From positions 46,783,001 to 46,847,000 of the forward strand of contig NC_091262.1 of NCBI RefSeq assembly GCF_042477335.2: 64,000 nt of DNA. The letters are read 5' to 3'. Origin of the DNA: Ovis canadensis (taxonomy: Eukaryota; Chordata; Mammalia; Artiodactyla; Bovidae). Position numbers and translations under genes: made by a program. Numbering within the stretch: position 1 is the stretch's first letter; each line of letters starts with the position of its first letter. A model generated the notes under the pieces. It ran no database searches, had not been told where the DNA came from, and saw only the letters and a list, made by a program, of their open reading frames with translations. Below are positions 1 to 10,799 of the stretch, one piece after another.

Positions 1-1972
1 TGTTCATAGTTATGCTTTCCAAGGCCCACTTGACTTCACATTCCAGGATGTCTGGCTCGAGGTGAGTGATCACACCATCGTGATTATTTGGGTCATGAAG
101 ATCTTTTTTGTACAGTTCTTCTGTGTATTCTTGCCACCTCTTCTTAATATCTTCTGCTTCTGTTATGTCCATACCATTTCTGTCCTTTATTGAGCCCATC
201 TTTGCATGAAATGTCCCCTTGGTATCTCTAATTTTTTTTGAAGAGATCTCTAGTCTTTCCTATTCTGTTATTTTGCTCTATTTCTTTGCATTGATTGCTG
301 AGGAAGGCTTTCTTATCTCTCCTTGCTAGTCTTTGGAACTCTGCATTCAGATGCTTATATCTTTCCTTTTCTCCTTTGCTTTTTGCTTCTCTTCTTTTCA
401 CAGCTATTTGTAAGGCCTCCTCAGACAACCATTTTGCTTTTTTGCATTTATTTTCCATGGGGATGGTCTTGATCCCTGTCTCCTGTACAATGTCACGAAC
501 CTCATTCCATAGTTCATCAGGCACTCTATCTATCAGATCTAGTCCCTTAAATTTATTTCTTACTTCCACTGTATAATCATAAGGGATTTGATTTAGGTCA
601 TACCTGAATTGTCTAGCGGTTTTCCCTACTTTCTTCAATTTAAGTCTGAATTTGGCAATAAGGAGTTCATGATATGAGCCACAGTCAGCTCCCAGTCTTG
701 TTTTTGCTGACTTTATAGAGCTTCTCCATCTTTGGCTGCAAAGAATATAATCAATCTGATTTCGGTGTCGTCCATCTGGTGATCTCCATGTGTAGAGTCT
801 TCTCTTGTGTTGTTGGAAGAGGGTGTTTGCTATGACCAGTGTGTTCTCTTGGCAAAACTCTATTAGCCTTTGCCCTGCTTCATTCTGTACTCTAAGGTCA
901 AATTTGCCTATTACTCCAGGTGTTTCTTGACTTCCTACTTTTGCATTCCAGTCCCCTATAATGAAAAGGACATCTTTTTGGGATGTTAGTTCTAAAAGGT
1001 CTTGTAGGTCTTCATAGAACCGTTCAGCTTAAGCTTCTTCAACGTTACTGGTTGGGGCATAGGCTTGGATTACCGTTGTATTGAATGGTTTGCCTTGGAA
1101 ACAAACAGAGATCATTCTGTCGTTTTTGAGATTGCACCCAAGTACTGCATTTCAGACTCTTTTGTTGACCATGATGGCTACTCCATTTCTTCTAAGGGAT
1201 TCCTGCCCACAGTAGTAGATATAATGGTCATCTGAGTTAAATTCACCCATTCCAGTCCATTTTAGTTCGCTGATTCCTAGAATGTCGATGTTCACTCTTG
1301 CCATCTCCTGTTTGACCACTTCCAATTTGCCTTGATTCATGGACCTAACATTCCAAGTTCCTGTGCAATATTGCTCTTTACAGCATCGGACCTTGCTTCT
1401 ATCACCAGTCACATCCACAGCTGGGTATTGTTTTTACTTTGGCTCTATCCATTCATTCTTTCTGGAGTTATTTCTCCACCGATCTCCAGTAGCATATTGG
1501 GCACCTACTGACCTGGGGAGTTCCTCTTTCAGTATCCTATCATTTTGCCTTTTCATACTGTTCATGGGGTTCTCAAGGCAAGAATACTGAAGTGGTTTGC
1601 CATTCGCTTCTCCAGTGGACCACATCCTGTCACACCTCTCCACCATGACCCATCTGTTTTGGGTGGCCCCACATGGCATGTCTTAGGTTCATTGAGTTAG
1701 ACAAGGCTGTGGTCCTAGTGTGATCAGATTGACTAGTTTTCTGTGAGTATGGTTTCAGTGTGTCTGCCCTCTGATGCCCTCTCACAACACCTACCTTCTT
1801 ACATGGGTTTCTCTTACCTTGGACGTGGGGTATCTCTTCATGGCTTCTCCAGCAAAGCGCAGCCGCTGCTCCTTCCCTTGGACGAGGGGTATCTCCTCAT
1901 GGCTGCCCCTCCTGACCTTGAACATGGAGTAGCTCCTCTTGGCCCTCCTGCGCCCACTCCTTGGACATAGAC
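1..1972 (-). mobile_element. BovB (RTE-clade) LINE, 5' portion with endonuclease region, decayed
   Basis: Read on the minus strand, this segment encodes broken pieces of a BovB ORF. The piece at 1152-1418 has the apurinic-endonuclease-like motifs TWNVRSM and ISELKWTG. A second open piece at 228-638 is a Lys/Arg-rich stretch ending in KTRDLFKK. The piece at 1434-1679 (GKPLQYSCLENP, ILKEELPRSVGAQ) and the region up to about 1970 match the 5' part of BovB. Stops and frame breaks between the pieces show it is inactive. The element runs toward the window start, so its reverse transcriptase and 3' end lie outside. Family recognition is from motifs; exact ends are not defined. Confidence 0.85.
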
Positions 1973-2128
1973 TCAGTTCAGTTCAGTTCACTTCACTCAG
2001 TCGTGTCCGACTCTTTGCGACCCCATGAATCGCAGCACGTCAGGCCTCCCTGTCCATCACCAACTCCTAGAGTTTACTCAGACTCATGTCCATCGAATTG
2101 GTGATCCCATCCAGCCATCTCATGCAAC
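1973..2128 (-). mobile_element. BovB 3'-end fragment
   Basis: The segment begins with the repeated TTCAGTTCAG run typical of the BovB 3' end in reverse, followed by TCGTGTCCGACTCTTTGCGA and the CCATCACCAACTCC block. It stops after the CCATCCAGCCATCTCATG part, so it is 5'-truncated. It abuts the 5' end of the neighbouring BovB in the same orientation, which gives a head-to-tail arrangement on the minus strand. Confidence 0.8.
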
Positions 2129-2880
2129 ACAGACGAGTAACTGATAAATCCGTGATCTGGGAGTGGTAGATAGGAGTGTCGGATAGGAAAACTGTGTGAT
2201 GAAGAAGACAGATCATATTTTAGCTTAGAGAAAAAGAAAAGAGAAAAATGCAGAGAATAGCAGTAGGTAAATACCAGGCCCTAAAGTATTTGGTAATAGG
2301 GGAACTGTTATCTATACAAGATTTTTCACCTTCCTTACATAGCTTACTTCGGCCATCCTAGTGATTATAGATTTGGCCTATGAATAAACGAGAACAAATT
2401 TTTACCCTAGACATTGGTTAGTAGTATGACTTTATTATTTTTTAATGTTTTTGATGTGGACCATTTAAAAAATCTTTATTGAATTTGTTACAGTATTGCT
2501 TCTGTTCTATGTTTTGGCTTTTCAGTCACAAGGCATGTGGAATCTTAGCTCCTTGACCAGGGATTGAACCAACATTGCCTGTATTGGAGAGCAAAATCTT
2601 AACCACTGGACAGCCAGGGTAGTCCCTGGCCTTACTTATTCTGTATCTGTATTTTAGACATGTCTTTCAGACATGTCTTTCATAGGCAGTAGATATTTTC
2701 GAGCAAATTTAAGATAACCTTTGGATTTTAGAGGTAAAGGTATTATGGGGGAAACTACAAAATTCTAATCACAGCTTTGGAAATGCCTCTATTCCTAGAC
2801 TCAAACAAATATTTAAAGAGGCAGGAGAAAATGCTAAGACAGAGGTCTCAGAGTTAAGGTGGCTGTCTAATTGATTCAGT
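2129..2880. other. Intergenic stretch, no gene seen, with one old SINE
   Basis: No open reading frame with recognisable similarity is present. A minus-strand CHR-2-type tRNA-derived SINE occupies about 2470-2626, with reverse-box words TTGACCAGGGATTGAACC and CCACTGGACAGCCAGGG. The rest is AT-rich sequence I do not recognise. Confidence 0.6.
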
Positions 2881-3260
2881 CATTCAATATATATTCATGA
2901 AGGATCTGCCTACTAGGTACTAGGCTCTAGGCACTGAGGGTAGCAGGGCCAGCAAGACAGATGTGGCTCCTGCCTTCCTGGCTAAGCAGGCAGACACGAG
3001 GCCAGTGAACATGGAAACTCGTGCATAATTACTGACTGTGATCAGCTCTCTGATAAAGAATAAGAAGGTGCTAGGAGAGAGTAACAGGGAGCAGTTCAGG
3101 GAGCAGTTCAGGGAGCAGTCAAGGAAGATCTTGCTGAGGAAGTGACTTTTGAGCTGAGACCTTAAAGATGAGTCAGATTCATCTGGTGAAGGAGGTGGGA
3201 GGAAGGAGAGGGTAAGCTTTCTAGAGACAGACTTGAAACCTGTGCTTTCAAAGCAAAAAA
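2880..3260 (-). repeat. Ancient interspersed repeat (LINE2-like end), low certainty
   Basis: The opening (CATTCAATATATATTCATGA, then ACTAGGCTCTAGGCACTG) resembles the reversed 3' end of old mammalian LINE2-type elements. It is followed by the usual trailing sequence about a delayed increase of purines. Within it, 3087-3120 carries three near-perfect copies of a 12-base unit (GGGAGCAGTTCA). No gene is encoded. The family name is uncertain. Confidence 0.4.
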
Positions 3261-3449
3261 CAAATGTACAACCCCTAACACTCCTCTTCCTAAGGTTCCC
3301 TCTTTGTAATTTATTTTCCACTTTCAGATTTCAGTTCATGTTAATCTAATAAAATTGTGTTGTTTTTTTTTTTTTCCTGTCGCCTATACTCCTAACCCTC
3401 TAGCCTTCCTTTTGAGGCCCTGCAGCCAAGCATTGAAAAATGGATCGAC

Positions 3450-3452
<3 letters not shown>

Positions 3453-3490
<38 letters not shown>

Positions 3491-3504
3491 GTATATATAT
3501 ACAT
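3453..3504. repeat. (CA)n followed by (TA)n microsatellite
   Basis: About 15 uninterrupted AC dinucleotides run from 3453 to 3482 and are followed by an alternating AT/GT tract to about 3504. The open frames here on both strands are products of the dinucleotide repeat and are not genes. Such a compound repeat is likely to vary in length between individuals. Confidence 0.9.
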
Positions 3505-4994
3505 GTTTTTTGGAAGATTATAACTTCAGCTACCTCATACTGTGATGGTGAGATTAGATGAATAAAAAGAACAGTGTCTGGCACTTGGTAAGGATACAGC
3601 AAATGTGAACTATTAGTTCAGTGTATGTATGTATCATGATTTATTTACTGAGTATCTTATCGATGGGCCATTACATTGTTTCCAATCTTTTGTATTACAA
3701 ATTGTTTTGTAGTTTCTAAGATTTGATTGACCAGGAAGACAGTATTGCACTTGATTTTGTTAGTCCAAGCCTGCAGTTCAAGGCAAGCCTTTGTACTCTG
3801 ATTCTCCAAAGATTTCCCACTTAGAGCAAATCCAGCCAGCTTCCTTGCACTTGGTTCTGTTCCTTACGTCTCTGCTCAGAAACTTCCAAACATTATCCTG
3901 TTTGGACTGTGATAGGCAACAGTTCCAGAAAACTGTTCCCTTACACACCCACACGCCCACACACACAGCTGTGCTTCTGAAAACTCTGCTGATCTCTCTC
4001 TCTTAGCTCACTCTGTCCAACCTCCCCCTTTTAAAATTTCTGTCACCAGATACCTGCATGAGGAGTCAGAATGCTAGGATTCAAGTTTGAGTTCAATACT
4101 AATGAATTAGCTGTGTTGCCCCAACTCCCGGTATCCTAAGGGTCATTGGCAAAAACAAGTGTAAATAGTGGGTTGAGAAACTTCAGTCTCTTCTACGTCC
4201 ACTTGGTGATTTGTACTACTCAGGTTTGCCATTTCCAGCTTAGCCCTAGAGCCATTTGCCTCTTCGGGATAACAACCACATTTAAGCTACTATTAAAAAA
4301 ATTTTTTTTGGAAAAGGTTATACATCCATGTGCAAAATTTAAACACACACACAATGTTGTTAGAAGTCAAAATAGTGGTGACTCTACTCAAGTAGTGACC
4401 GGGAGGGGACAGAGGACTTTGACAAGTTGGGAATTTCTTGATCTGTGTGCTGGTTACATGGGTGTGTTCAGTTTACAAAAATCATGCTGTACACATATTT
4501 TCACCTTTATGTATATATATTATACATCACTAAAAAAGTTCTTAAAAAAAACTTAAAATGTATAACTAATCGTATAGGGGAAAGTCTCCCTCTTCCCTTC
4601 TGTTACCAGGAATCCCAGTTCTCCTCCTGGGAGACCACCACTGCTCTCTTTCTTGTGTATCCCCTCAAACCTTTTTGGCATATAAATAAATTTACAAATA
4701 CATATTCATTTCTTTCTTTATACAAGTGACAGCATGTTATACACAGTATTTGGGTCTTGCTTTTTTCTCATTTAATAACATAGCTTACGATGTTCCATTT
4801 CTTACATGTGGAAGAGACCACTGTCTTGTTCATGGTTGTAACCCTAGGGCAGACTCAGTGCCTGGCATATATAAAATACTTGTTAAATAGTCCGCCAGAG
4901 GAGCATCCGGTTACAGTACTGAAACTAACTTCTTTATGGGGTAATGAACTCAACCTGGAGTCATCCTTACTGGTGAAAAGGAGAAAGTAACCCA
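3505..4994. other. Intergenic stretch with an old L1-type 3' UTR remnant
   Basis: No gene is seen. From about 4290 to 4815 the text (tacatccatgtgcaaaattt, then AGTCTCCCTCTTCCCTTCTG and GAGACCACCACTGCTC) resembles the 3' UTR of old mammalian L1 subfamilies. A short LINE2/MIR-like end lies near 4830-4885 (CAGTGCCTGGCATATATAAA). The remainder is unrecognised AT-rich DNA. Confidence 0.45.
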
Positions 4995-4995
4995 T

Positions 4996-5123
4996 CTGCT
5001 GCTGCTGCTAAGTTGCTTCAGTCATCTCCGACTCTGTGCGACCCCAGAGAAAGCAGCCCACCAGGCTCCCCCGTCCCTGGGATTCTCCAGACAAGAACAC
5101 TGGAGTGGGCTGCCATTTCCATC
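4996..5123 (-). mobile_element. Bov-A-type SINE fragment
   Basis: It starts with CTGCTGCTGCTGCTAAGTTG and contains CGACTCTGTGCGACCCCAGA, the reverse of the Bov-A 3' end. It ends at CTGGAGTGGGCTGCCATTTC. Only one monomer is present. The CTG run is the reversed CAG tail typical of Bov-A2 elements. Confidence 0.85.
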
Positions 5124-5231
5124 TGAGGCAGAAACAAATCCAACCACCAAAGGGTTTCTTCTCTAATCAAAGGCAGCCTGAAGTTTCTATTGCAATGATG
5201 TATAAATGAGGTGAGGTCAGCGGTTACTTTT

Positions 5232-5528
5232 AACTTATTTTAAAAAAATATTTATTTATTTAGGCTGCGCTATGTCTTCTTTGCAGCAGGTGGTCTTTCT
5301 CTAGCTGCCTCCAGGGGGCTACTCTCTAGTTGTGGCCTGAGGGCTTCATATTGTGGTGGCCTCTCTATGAGAGAGCTCAGGCTCTAGGGCGGTGGGCTTC
5401 GGTAGTTGTTGTCTATGGGCTCAGGTTGCCTTGCAGCATGTGGGGTCTTAGATCCCTGACCAAGTCTAGAGTCCAATGTCCAATGTCTCCTGCATTGGAC
5501 CACTGGACCATCAGGGAAGTCCCACCAG
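5232..5528 (-). mobile_element. CHR-2-type tRNA-derived SINE with target-site duplication
   Basis: It starts with a T-rich tail (TTTATTTATTTAGGCTGCGC in plus sense) and ends with GACCATCAGGGAAGTCCC, the reverse of the SINE 5' end. Flanking GGTTACTTTT copies near 5221 and 5530 are the likely target-site duplication. The 110-residue open frame inside is repeat-derived. Confidence 0.7.
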
Positions 5529-5529
5529 A

Positions 5530-5930
5530 GGTTACTTTTTTAAGTCCCAGAAGGAGCATCAGAACTCAGGGCATCTTCCTCTGTTGTCTGAGGACCCCTC
5601 CTGTTGGCCTCTGTGACCTTCAGCCCTCTGCCCTTGGCACTAGCTGTGGCACTACTTGTTAGCTGCATCCCTTTCAGAGTATTTTTGGTCTGGAATGATG
5701 CAAAAACATACTAGACCCAGTCCTGCCTTCCCAGTGCCCTGTCTATTCCCAAACTGACTCCCAAGACCTTCCCCAAGCTCTTTGCAGCTCTCGCCTTCAT
5801 GAAAATCAAACGCTTGCATACACTGCGTGATTCCTGCAAGGGGTTCGAAATTGAATGGTGTTTCTTTTGAAACACTAAAATTAACCACGCGGGTGATGGA
5901 TTACCGGATACCGGTGGCAAAGAGTGAGAG
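5530..5930. other. Upstream flank of the CpG island, no gene seen
   Basis: This is moderately GC-rich unique-looking sequence without CpG clustering until about 5880. No conserved open frame is recognised. It may contain distal promoter sequence of PTPN9. Confidence 0.4.
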
Positions 5931-6424
5931 CGAGCTAGGGCCGCGAGCAACTAGCTAATAGGGTCTGTTTCTTCTACCTGCGGACCCTGGACTTAGTAAG
6001 CAACCTTTCCAGAGGTCTTTCAGTCAGCAAGTGACGCGGAAGTGGGTGACGACTGTGGATTCCTCACAAGGAAGTGATAGCAGCAACTAACCCCAGTCCA
6101 GGTGCCTATGGCAGCTAGTTTTCAAACACTTGTATTTTTCTTCCTCCTCCACGGAGCTTAACCTCACGAAACTCACACCCTTTTTCTTCCTTTTTCTCGC
6201 TCCGCGCTGCAGAAGTCCCCGAAGCCCCTCCCCCGCCCCGGTGCCTCTGGGTGCCCCCTCCCCGCGCCGGCCTCCCCCCGCCCCCGCCCCCTCTTCGCGT
6301 CCCCCTCCTCGCGCGCCGCCGCCCCCGCCCTTGGGCTCCTCTCTGTCTCCCCCTCCCGGACGGCGGCGGCGCTCGGCCGGGCTCTCCGCGTCGCCAGTTT
6401 GTGAATGAGACGCTCAGTTTCTCA

Positions 6425-6478
6425 ATGGAGCCGCAGGGGGCTCGGGCGGGCGCAGTGCGGCCGCAGCGCTGGCAGTGA
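6425..6478 (+). promoter_or_regulatory. Possible upstream ORF in the PTPN9 leader (17 codons)
   Basis: An ATG in the CpG island begins MEPQGARAGAVRPQRWQ and ends at TGA. It has G at +4 but T at -3, so initiation would be weak. It counts as a uORF only if transcription starts upstream of it, which is not known. No peptide function is proposed. Confidence 0.35.
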
Positions 6479-6938
6479 GCCTGGAGGGGGGCGCCTTTCC
6501 CTCGCTCCCTCCTTCTCTCCCTCCCTCCCGCCACCGCGGCTTTTGAGGAACGGGGCTGAGAGGCCGCGGCGCAGGTCGCAGGGCCCCGCATCCCCGAGGA
6601 CGCCTCCGTCGCGTTCTGCTGGAGCCGGAGCGCCGCCGACGAAGCTGGTCGCCGAGGAGGCCGGTGGCCTTCGGGATATTTCCCCCAACTCCCCGCGGTC
6701 CTTTGCTCTGGGTTTAGAAACTTCTTGATTTCCCATTTCCTTTTTTAAATCCCGATTAGCTCCTCGCCTGCATTTTTTTTTTTTTTTCCGGGAGAGGTGG
6801 GGGAGTGTGAGGAAAGGAACGAAGAAAATAAAAAAGGATTTCCGCCCAGAAGAGAGCGACAGTTCTGAGAGCTTTTTCTTAAGGAAACAGAAGCGGCGTT
6901 TGCGGCCGCCGCGGACGCGGGGCCCCGCCGGCCCAGCC

Positions 6939-6965
6939 ATGCGCGAGCCGGCCCCGGGCTGCTGA
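6939..6965 (+). promoter_or_regulatory. Short upstream ORF (MREPAPGC) before the PTPN9 start
   Basis: This ATG has G at -3 and lies 119 bases upstream of the main start codon. It encodes eight residues and stops at TGA, 92 bases before the main ATG. It lies close enough to be inside any plausible leader. It could reduce main-frame initiation or require reinitiation. The effect is inferred only. Confidence 0.5.
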
Positions 6966-7057
6966 GGCGCGGGCACGCGGAAGCGGAGGCCCACCGCACC
7001 CGGCTCCCCGCGCTCCCGGGCGACTTCTGTCCGCCGGGCGGCGGCAGCGGCGGTGGG

Positions 7058-7120
7058 ATGGACCCCGCGACCGCGCCCCAGCCCGACATGGCGCCGGAGC
7101 TGACCCCGGAGGAGGAGCAG
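7058..7120 (+). CDS. PTPN9: PTPN9 coding exon 1 (21 codons, start codon)
   Basis: It encodes MDPATAPQPD followed by MAPELTPEEEQ and ends at the donor GAGCAG|GTAAGC in phase 0. The first ATG has G at -3 and G at +4, a strong Kozak context, and is the start matching the known protein. A second in-frame ATG at 7088 (Met11) also has G at -3 and G at +4 and could serve as a backup start. The exon lies inside the CpG island, as usual for a first exon. The acidic PEEEQ end leads into the CRAL-TRIO N-terminal helices encoded by exon 2. Confidence 0.95.
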
Positions 7121-9595
7121 GTAAGCCGGGCTGCGGACGCGGTGGTGGGTGTGTCCGGACCCCCGAGGCCTAGCCGGGCTGCGCTCTTCGCGGCCCCGGG
7201 TCCGCGATGGCCTCCAACCCCCTCCCCCCGCGGCCGCGCCCCAGGCCGTCATCCCCCAAGCCAGGGGCGCCGCTGGCCGCTGCTTCTGCTCCCGGCCTCT
7301 TCAGTCTGCTGCTTACGGGCCGCGTGTTGCCCCCTCCCCGTATTCCGATGATGATTGCAGTTTCTCCTGTTGGGGGCCTCCCTTTACCCTTACCAACATC
7401 CCCCGACGTTTGTAAGAACACCTACGTTGCCTCTGGCCCTTCCACCCCTAAATGTGTTTTGCTTCATTCCGTGAGGGTTTGTGGTTTTCTAAGGTCAGAG
7501 AAAGCCCACTTTGGGGGCCGGATTCCTTCGGGGACTGTCTCCCCTCCCTAGGACAGTGAGAAGTCCATAGATGCTCTAGATTTTCAGACGAGCCCCTCGG
7601 GCTTTTTTGTGGCCTACTTGGACATCATTCTGGAAGATCCAGGCATTCTCAGGTTCCCAAAGTCCCTGGCCTTGACTGTCCTGTTTAGCTTTCTCTGGCT
7701 GGGCGCATCCCTTCACCCCCACTTACCTACCCCCATCTCATCTCACTGTCTCCATCTTTCTGAAGTCTACATTGAGCCCCATTGTCCCTTAAAGCTTAAG
7801 TTCCCAGAAGGAAACGGTTTGCGGTGTCATTTGAGGGCCTCGGATAAGGAAAGAGCCCAGGGTCCTTATAACTTTCCCTCGCCCACATTACTGTTGGGGA
7901 GACATGGGCCACTCCTCTGAGAACGGTAGGAAAATCTGAGATTGGAACCCTAAAGTCTTTTTGCTCTTTCTTCCTTAGCACTGCCCACATCCATGGTCAG
8001 ATATAACCATGCTCTTGATTCTATGTTTAAAAACAAAACAAATAAACAAACAGAAAAAACCCTAAAAAAAGAAAAAAAGATGAACCATGCTGGTAACCAT
8101 TTCATGCTTGCCAGGCCTTGTTTCCAAGGACCGCATTTGGTAGTACAATCTCTAGTGTGAAGACAGTCTGGTTTGCAAACTAATATTGGTTAATAGGCTT
8201 GTTTAAGACCGGGTTTTTAAAATGCCCTTGACTTTTCTCCTCATTTGTAGAGATGACTTTTTTTCATATTTGGCTTTAGACCACAGCCTTGTCTTTTGAC
8301 ACCTAGAGATAAAATCAGCATGAGGAAAAAAAAAAAAATTCTGCTGCTCTGTACAAGCAGTGGTAACATCCTGGTAACTGTAGTGTAATGCGAGCAGGTG
8401 GCCAAGGAGACCACACTGCCAAAATTAGGGAAATACCACTTCAGTACTAAGATGCGATGTGTTTGGTTGATTTTAAATGGGCAAAACTCTTTCACTTCTT
8501 TTCTTTTGGTTAGTCAGATTTGAAGTTTTTATATTTCTGAGACTTGAGGGCATCAGTATTCCACTATGAAAATGCCATTTGGTTGCGAATTAAAAAATTT
8601 AAACTGAGAGAAGTAAATCTTAAAGTGTACATAGTATTGATAAAGCATTAACTTTATTCTGTACATATATACAATGTATATACATATATGCAACTGAGTT
8701 TAAACGAAATAATATTGAATGAATGTGATGGAATTATCAAGGACTTGATGAAAATAGTAAAATGTACATATATTAAGATCAACAAGTTCTGTGGGTTTTT
8801 TAACCATAACTTTTCCTACAAAACACCAGGTTTTCTGCAGGTACTTCAAAATGTTGAGACATAAACATAAAAGCATAATTCCAGTTGTGGTAATGCCTGA
8901 TAAAATATCATATTTTAATTTAATATCACATAAGAGTACTCTTAACTGATAAGATTACTTTAAACTATTGAAATTAAACAGCAGCAGATGCATTTTAGGC
9001 TTATCAAAGTAGTTTCCATGGGAAATAACACTGCATTCCATAATGCCCCATTGCTCAAACCAATTTTAGAACTCATTTGGAGTTGATTTCAAACTTTGTG
9101 TCAGAATCCTTGAAATATGTTTAGTGTTGGGAAAATCTTGTACATTTGAGCATCCATCTGATTTTGGGAAATAGAAAAAATTTTTTTGGAATCCTATTTC
9201 ATAGGTAAAGGAGGACATCAAGCTGTTTAACATAGTTTCAGGCTCTTTATGAGGTGTGTAAACTGTCATAAAGATGTTTCTGGAACAGATCCCTCTCAAA
9301 TAGTACCTCTCTCTATACAGTCATGCAAATCATAAACCCAGAAGTTTTCTTGGATACTCTGCTCTCTTTCAGCCCCTGTATGTTGTACATCATCAGGTTT
9401 TCCTGAATATCTCTTGAATTCTTTGACTTCTTCCACCCTCAGTTCAGTTCACCACCACCATTATTGTCGCCCTAGTTCAAGCTGCTGTCATATCCTGACA
9501 GAACTTTTGTTTCCTACTTGATCCATCTGCATTCCTTAGCTCTTTTTCCAAGAAACAAAGGCAAATCGCAAATCTGATTGCATTTTTCCTTCCTT

Positions 9596-9781
9596 GTGTG
9601 TGTTAGTCGCTCAGATGTGTCTGACTCTGCGGCCCCCATGACTGTAGCCCACTAAGCTCTTCTCTCCAGGCAAGAATACTGGAGCATTCCTTTCTGTAGG
9701 GGATCTTCCCAACACAGGGATTGAACCTGGGTCTCCTACACTGCAGGCAGATTCTTTATCATCTGAGCCACCAGAGAAGCT
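9596..9781 (-). mobile_element. Bov-tA SINE
   Basis: The reversed element runs from GTGTTAGTCGCTCAGATGTG through CTCCAGGCAAGAATACTGGA to GAGCCACCAGAGAAGC, the reverse of the tRNA-derived head. It is moderately diverged and slightly shortened in the middle. Confidence 0.9.
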
Positions 9782-10182
9782 CAAAATGTAAGCACTTATA
9801 AAACCCTCAGTGGCTTTTCATAGCTCTTGGGATTGTTACAGCTCGTGTATGATTTGTTACAGCTCTTGAATGTGGTCTGCAGTGCCTCAGCCCTTGTATG
9901 GTTTAGAGCCCTAGCTTATTCTCACAGTTCATCTTTGCTCCAGGAACACTGGCCTTTTGGTCCTGCATTCTTGCCTGTTTCTTCCTGCTCCAAGGTCTTT
10001 GCACAAGTTGCTTTCCTCTGTCTGGAAATACCCTCCACTGTTAATTCCCTCTTCATCCTTCAGCTCATGGGAAGACCTTCCTTGTGTTCCTCAGTTAGGT
10101 TAGACCTGTTATTGGCTCTCAGAGTACCATGTACTGTCCTCTACATCACTTGTCTCAAGTTTACACTATTTGTATGATTGTA

Positions 10183-10405
10183 TGGGGCTTCCCAGGTGGC
10201 GCTAGTGGTAAAGAACCCTTCTGGCTAATGCAAGAGATAAGAGATGCTGATTTGATCCCTGGGTTGGGAAGATCCCCTGGAGGAGGGCAAGGCAACCCAC
10301 TCCAGTATTCTTGCCTGGAGAATCCCCATGGCCAGAGGAGCCTGGCGGGCTGCAGTCCCTAGGGTTGCAAAGAGTCGAACACAACTGAAGCGACCTAGCA
10401 CGCAC
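10183..10405 (+). mobile_element. Bov-tA SINE with 9-bp target-site duplication
   Basis: It opens with the tRNA-derived head (GGCTTCCCAGGTGGCGCTAG) and continues through CCACTCCAGTATTCTTGCCT to AACACAACTGAAGCGACCTA. The flanks share ATGATTGTA at 10174-10182 and 10406-10414. Open frames here on both strands are typical of this SINE and are not genes. Confidence 0.95.
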
Positions 10406-10799
10406 ATGATTGTACGATGGGAAGCTCCATGAGGCTTGAACTGCGTCTGGTTTTGCTCACCATCATATGAACATTACTGAGCATGACTGGCACTTAATGA
10501 ACTGTTAGGAAATATAGTACTGGTGGAATGAAGAGTAGTTCTATTTGTGATATGTATACAGACAGCATCATCTTTCCAAGTGGCTTATAAAAATAAGGGC
10601 ATTGTTCATTTTTATATATGTTTTGAAGGTCATTGTTATTACTTAGTAGTCTCATTTCCTATCTAGTCATGTTTTGAACTGATATTATACCCAGTCCTTT
10701 GTAACCGTGATGTTTCTTGCCTTTATGTTTTCAGTTCTCAGTATTATAAAGCCTGCAATTGAGTTACAAGAAAAAGTATGCTTTGCCTTTAAGAAGTTC

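Larger units (their letters stand above)
5930..7300 (+). promoter_or_regulatory. PTPN9: CpG island covering the PTPN9 promoter, 5' UTR and exon 1
   Basis: CpG frequency rises from about 5930 and is very high between 6190 and 7300, unlike the CpG-poor flanks. This marks a constitutive, TATA-less type promoter. Visible motifs include an ETS-like site GCGGAAGTG at 6036-6044 flanked by two TGACG half-CRE motifs (6032-6036 and 6047-6051). There is a second ETS-like AAGGAAGTG at 6068, and GC boxes (CCCCGCCCC) at 6231-6239 and 6276-6290. No TATA box is evident. The start site cannot be placed from sequence; the leader probably begins somewhere in 6190-6500. Confidence 0.8.

Noticed and set aside
3384..3602. 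Small frames with poly-His/Thr or poly-Val/Cys over the microsatellite
   Set aside because: They are direct translations of the dinucleotide repeat.
1..6000. 3' end of a neighbouring gene upstream of PTPN9 (SNUPN is the neighbour I recall in human)
   Set aside because: No exon, polyadenylation region or protein similarity could be found in these 6 kb.
6422..7252. 276-residue minus-strand open frame across the CpG island, with further frames of 75-158 residues on both strands
   Set aside because: GC-rich DNA has few stop codons. The translations are low-complexity Arg, Gly and Pro runs with no recognisable domain, and the plus-strand PTPN9 exon explains the conserved part.
10183..10405. tRNA gene in the Bov-tA or CHR-2-type heads
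   Set aside because: Promoter-box-like words such as GGTTCGATCCCTGG are inherited from the tRNA ancestor. No intact cloverleaf is formed, so these are SINEs.
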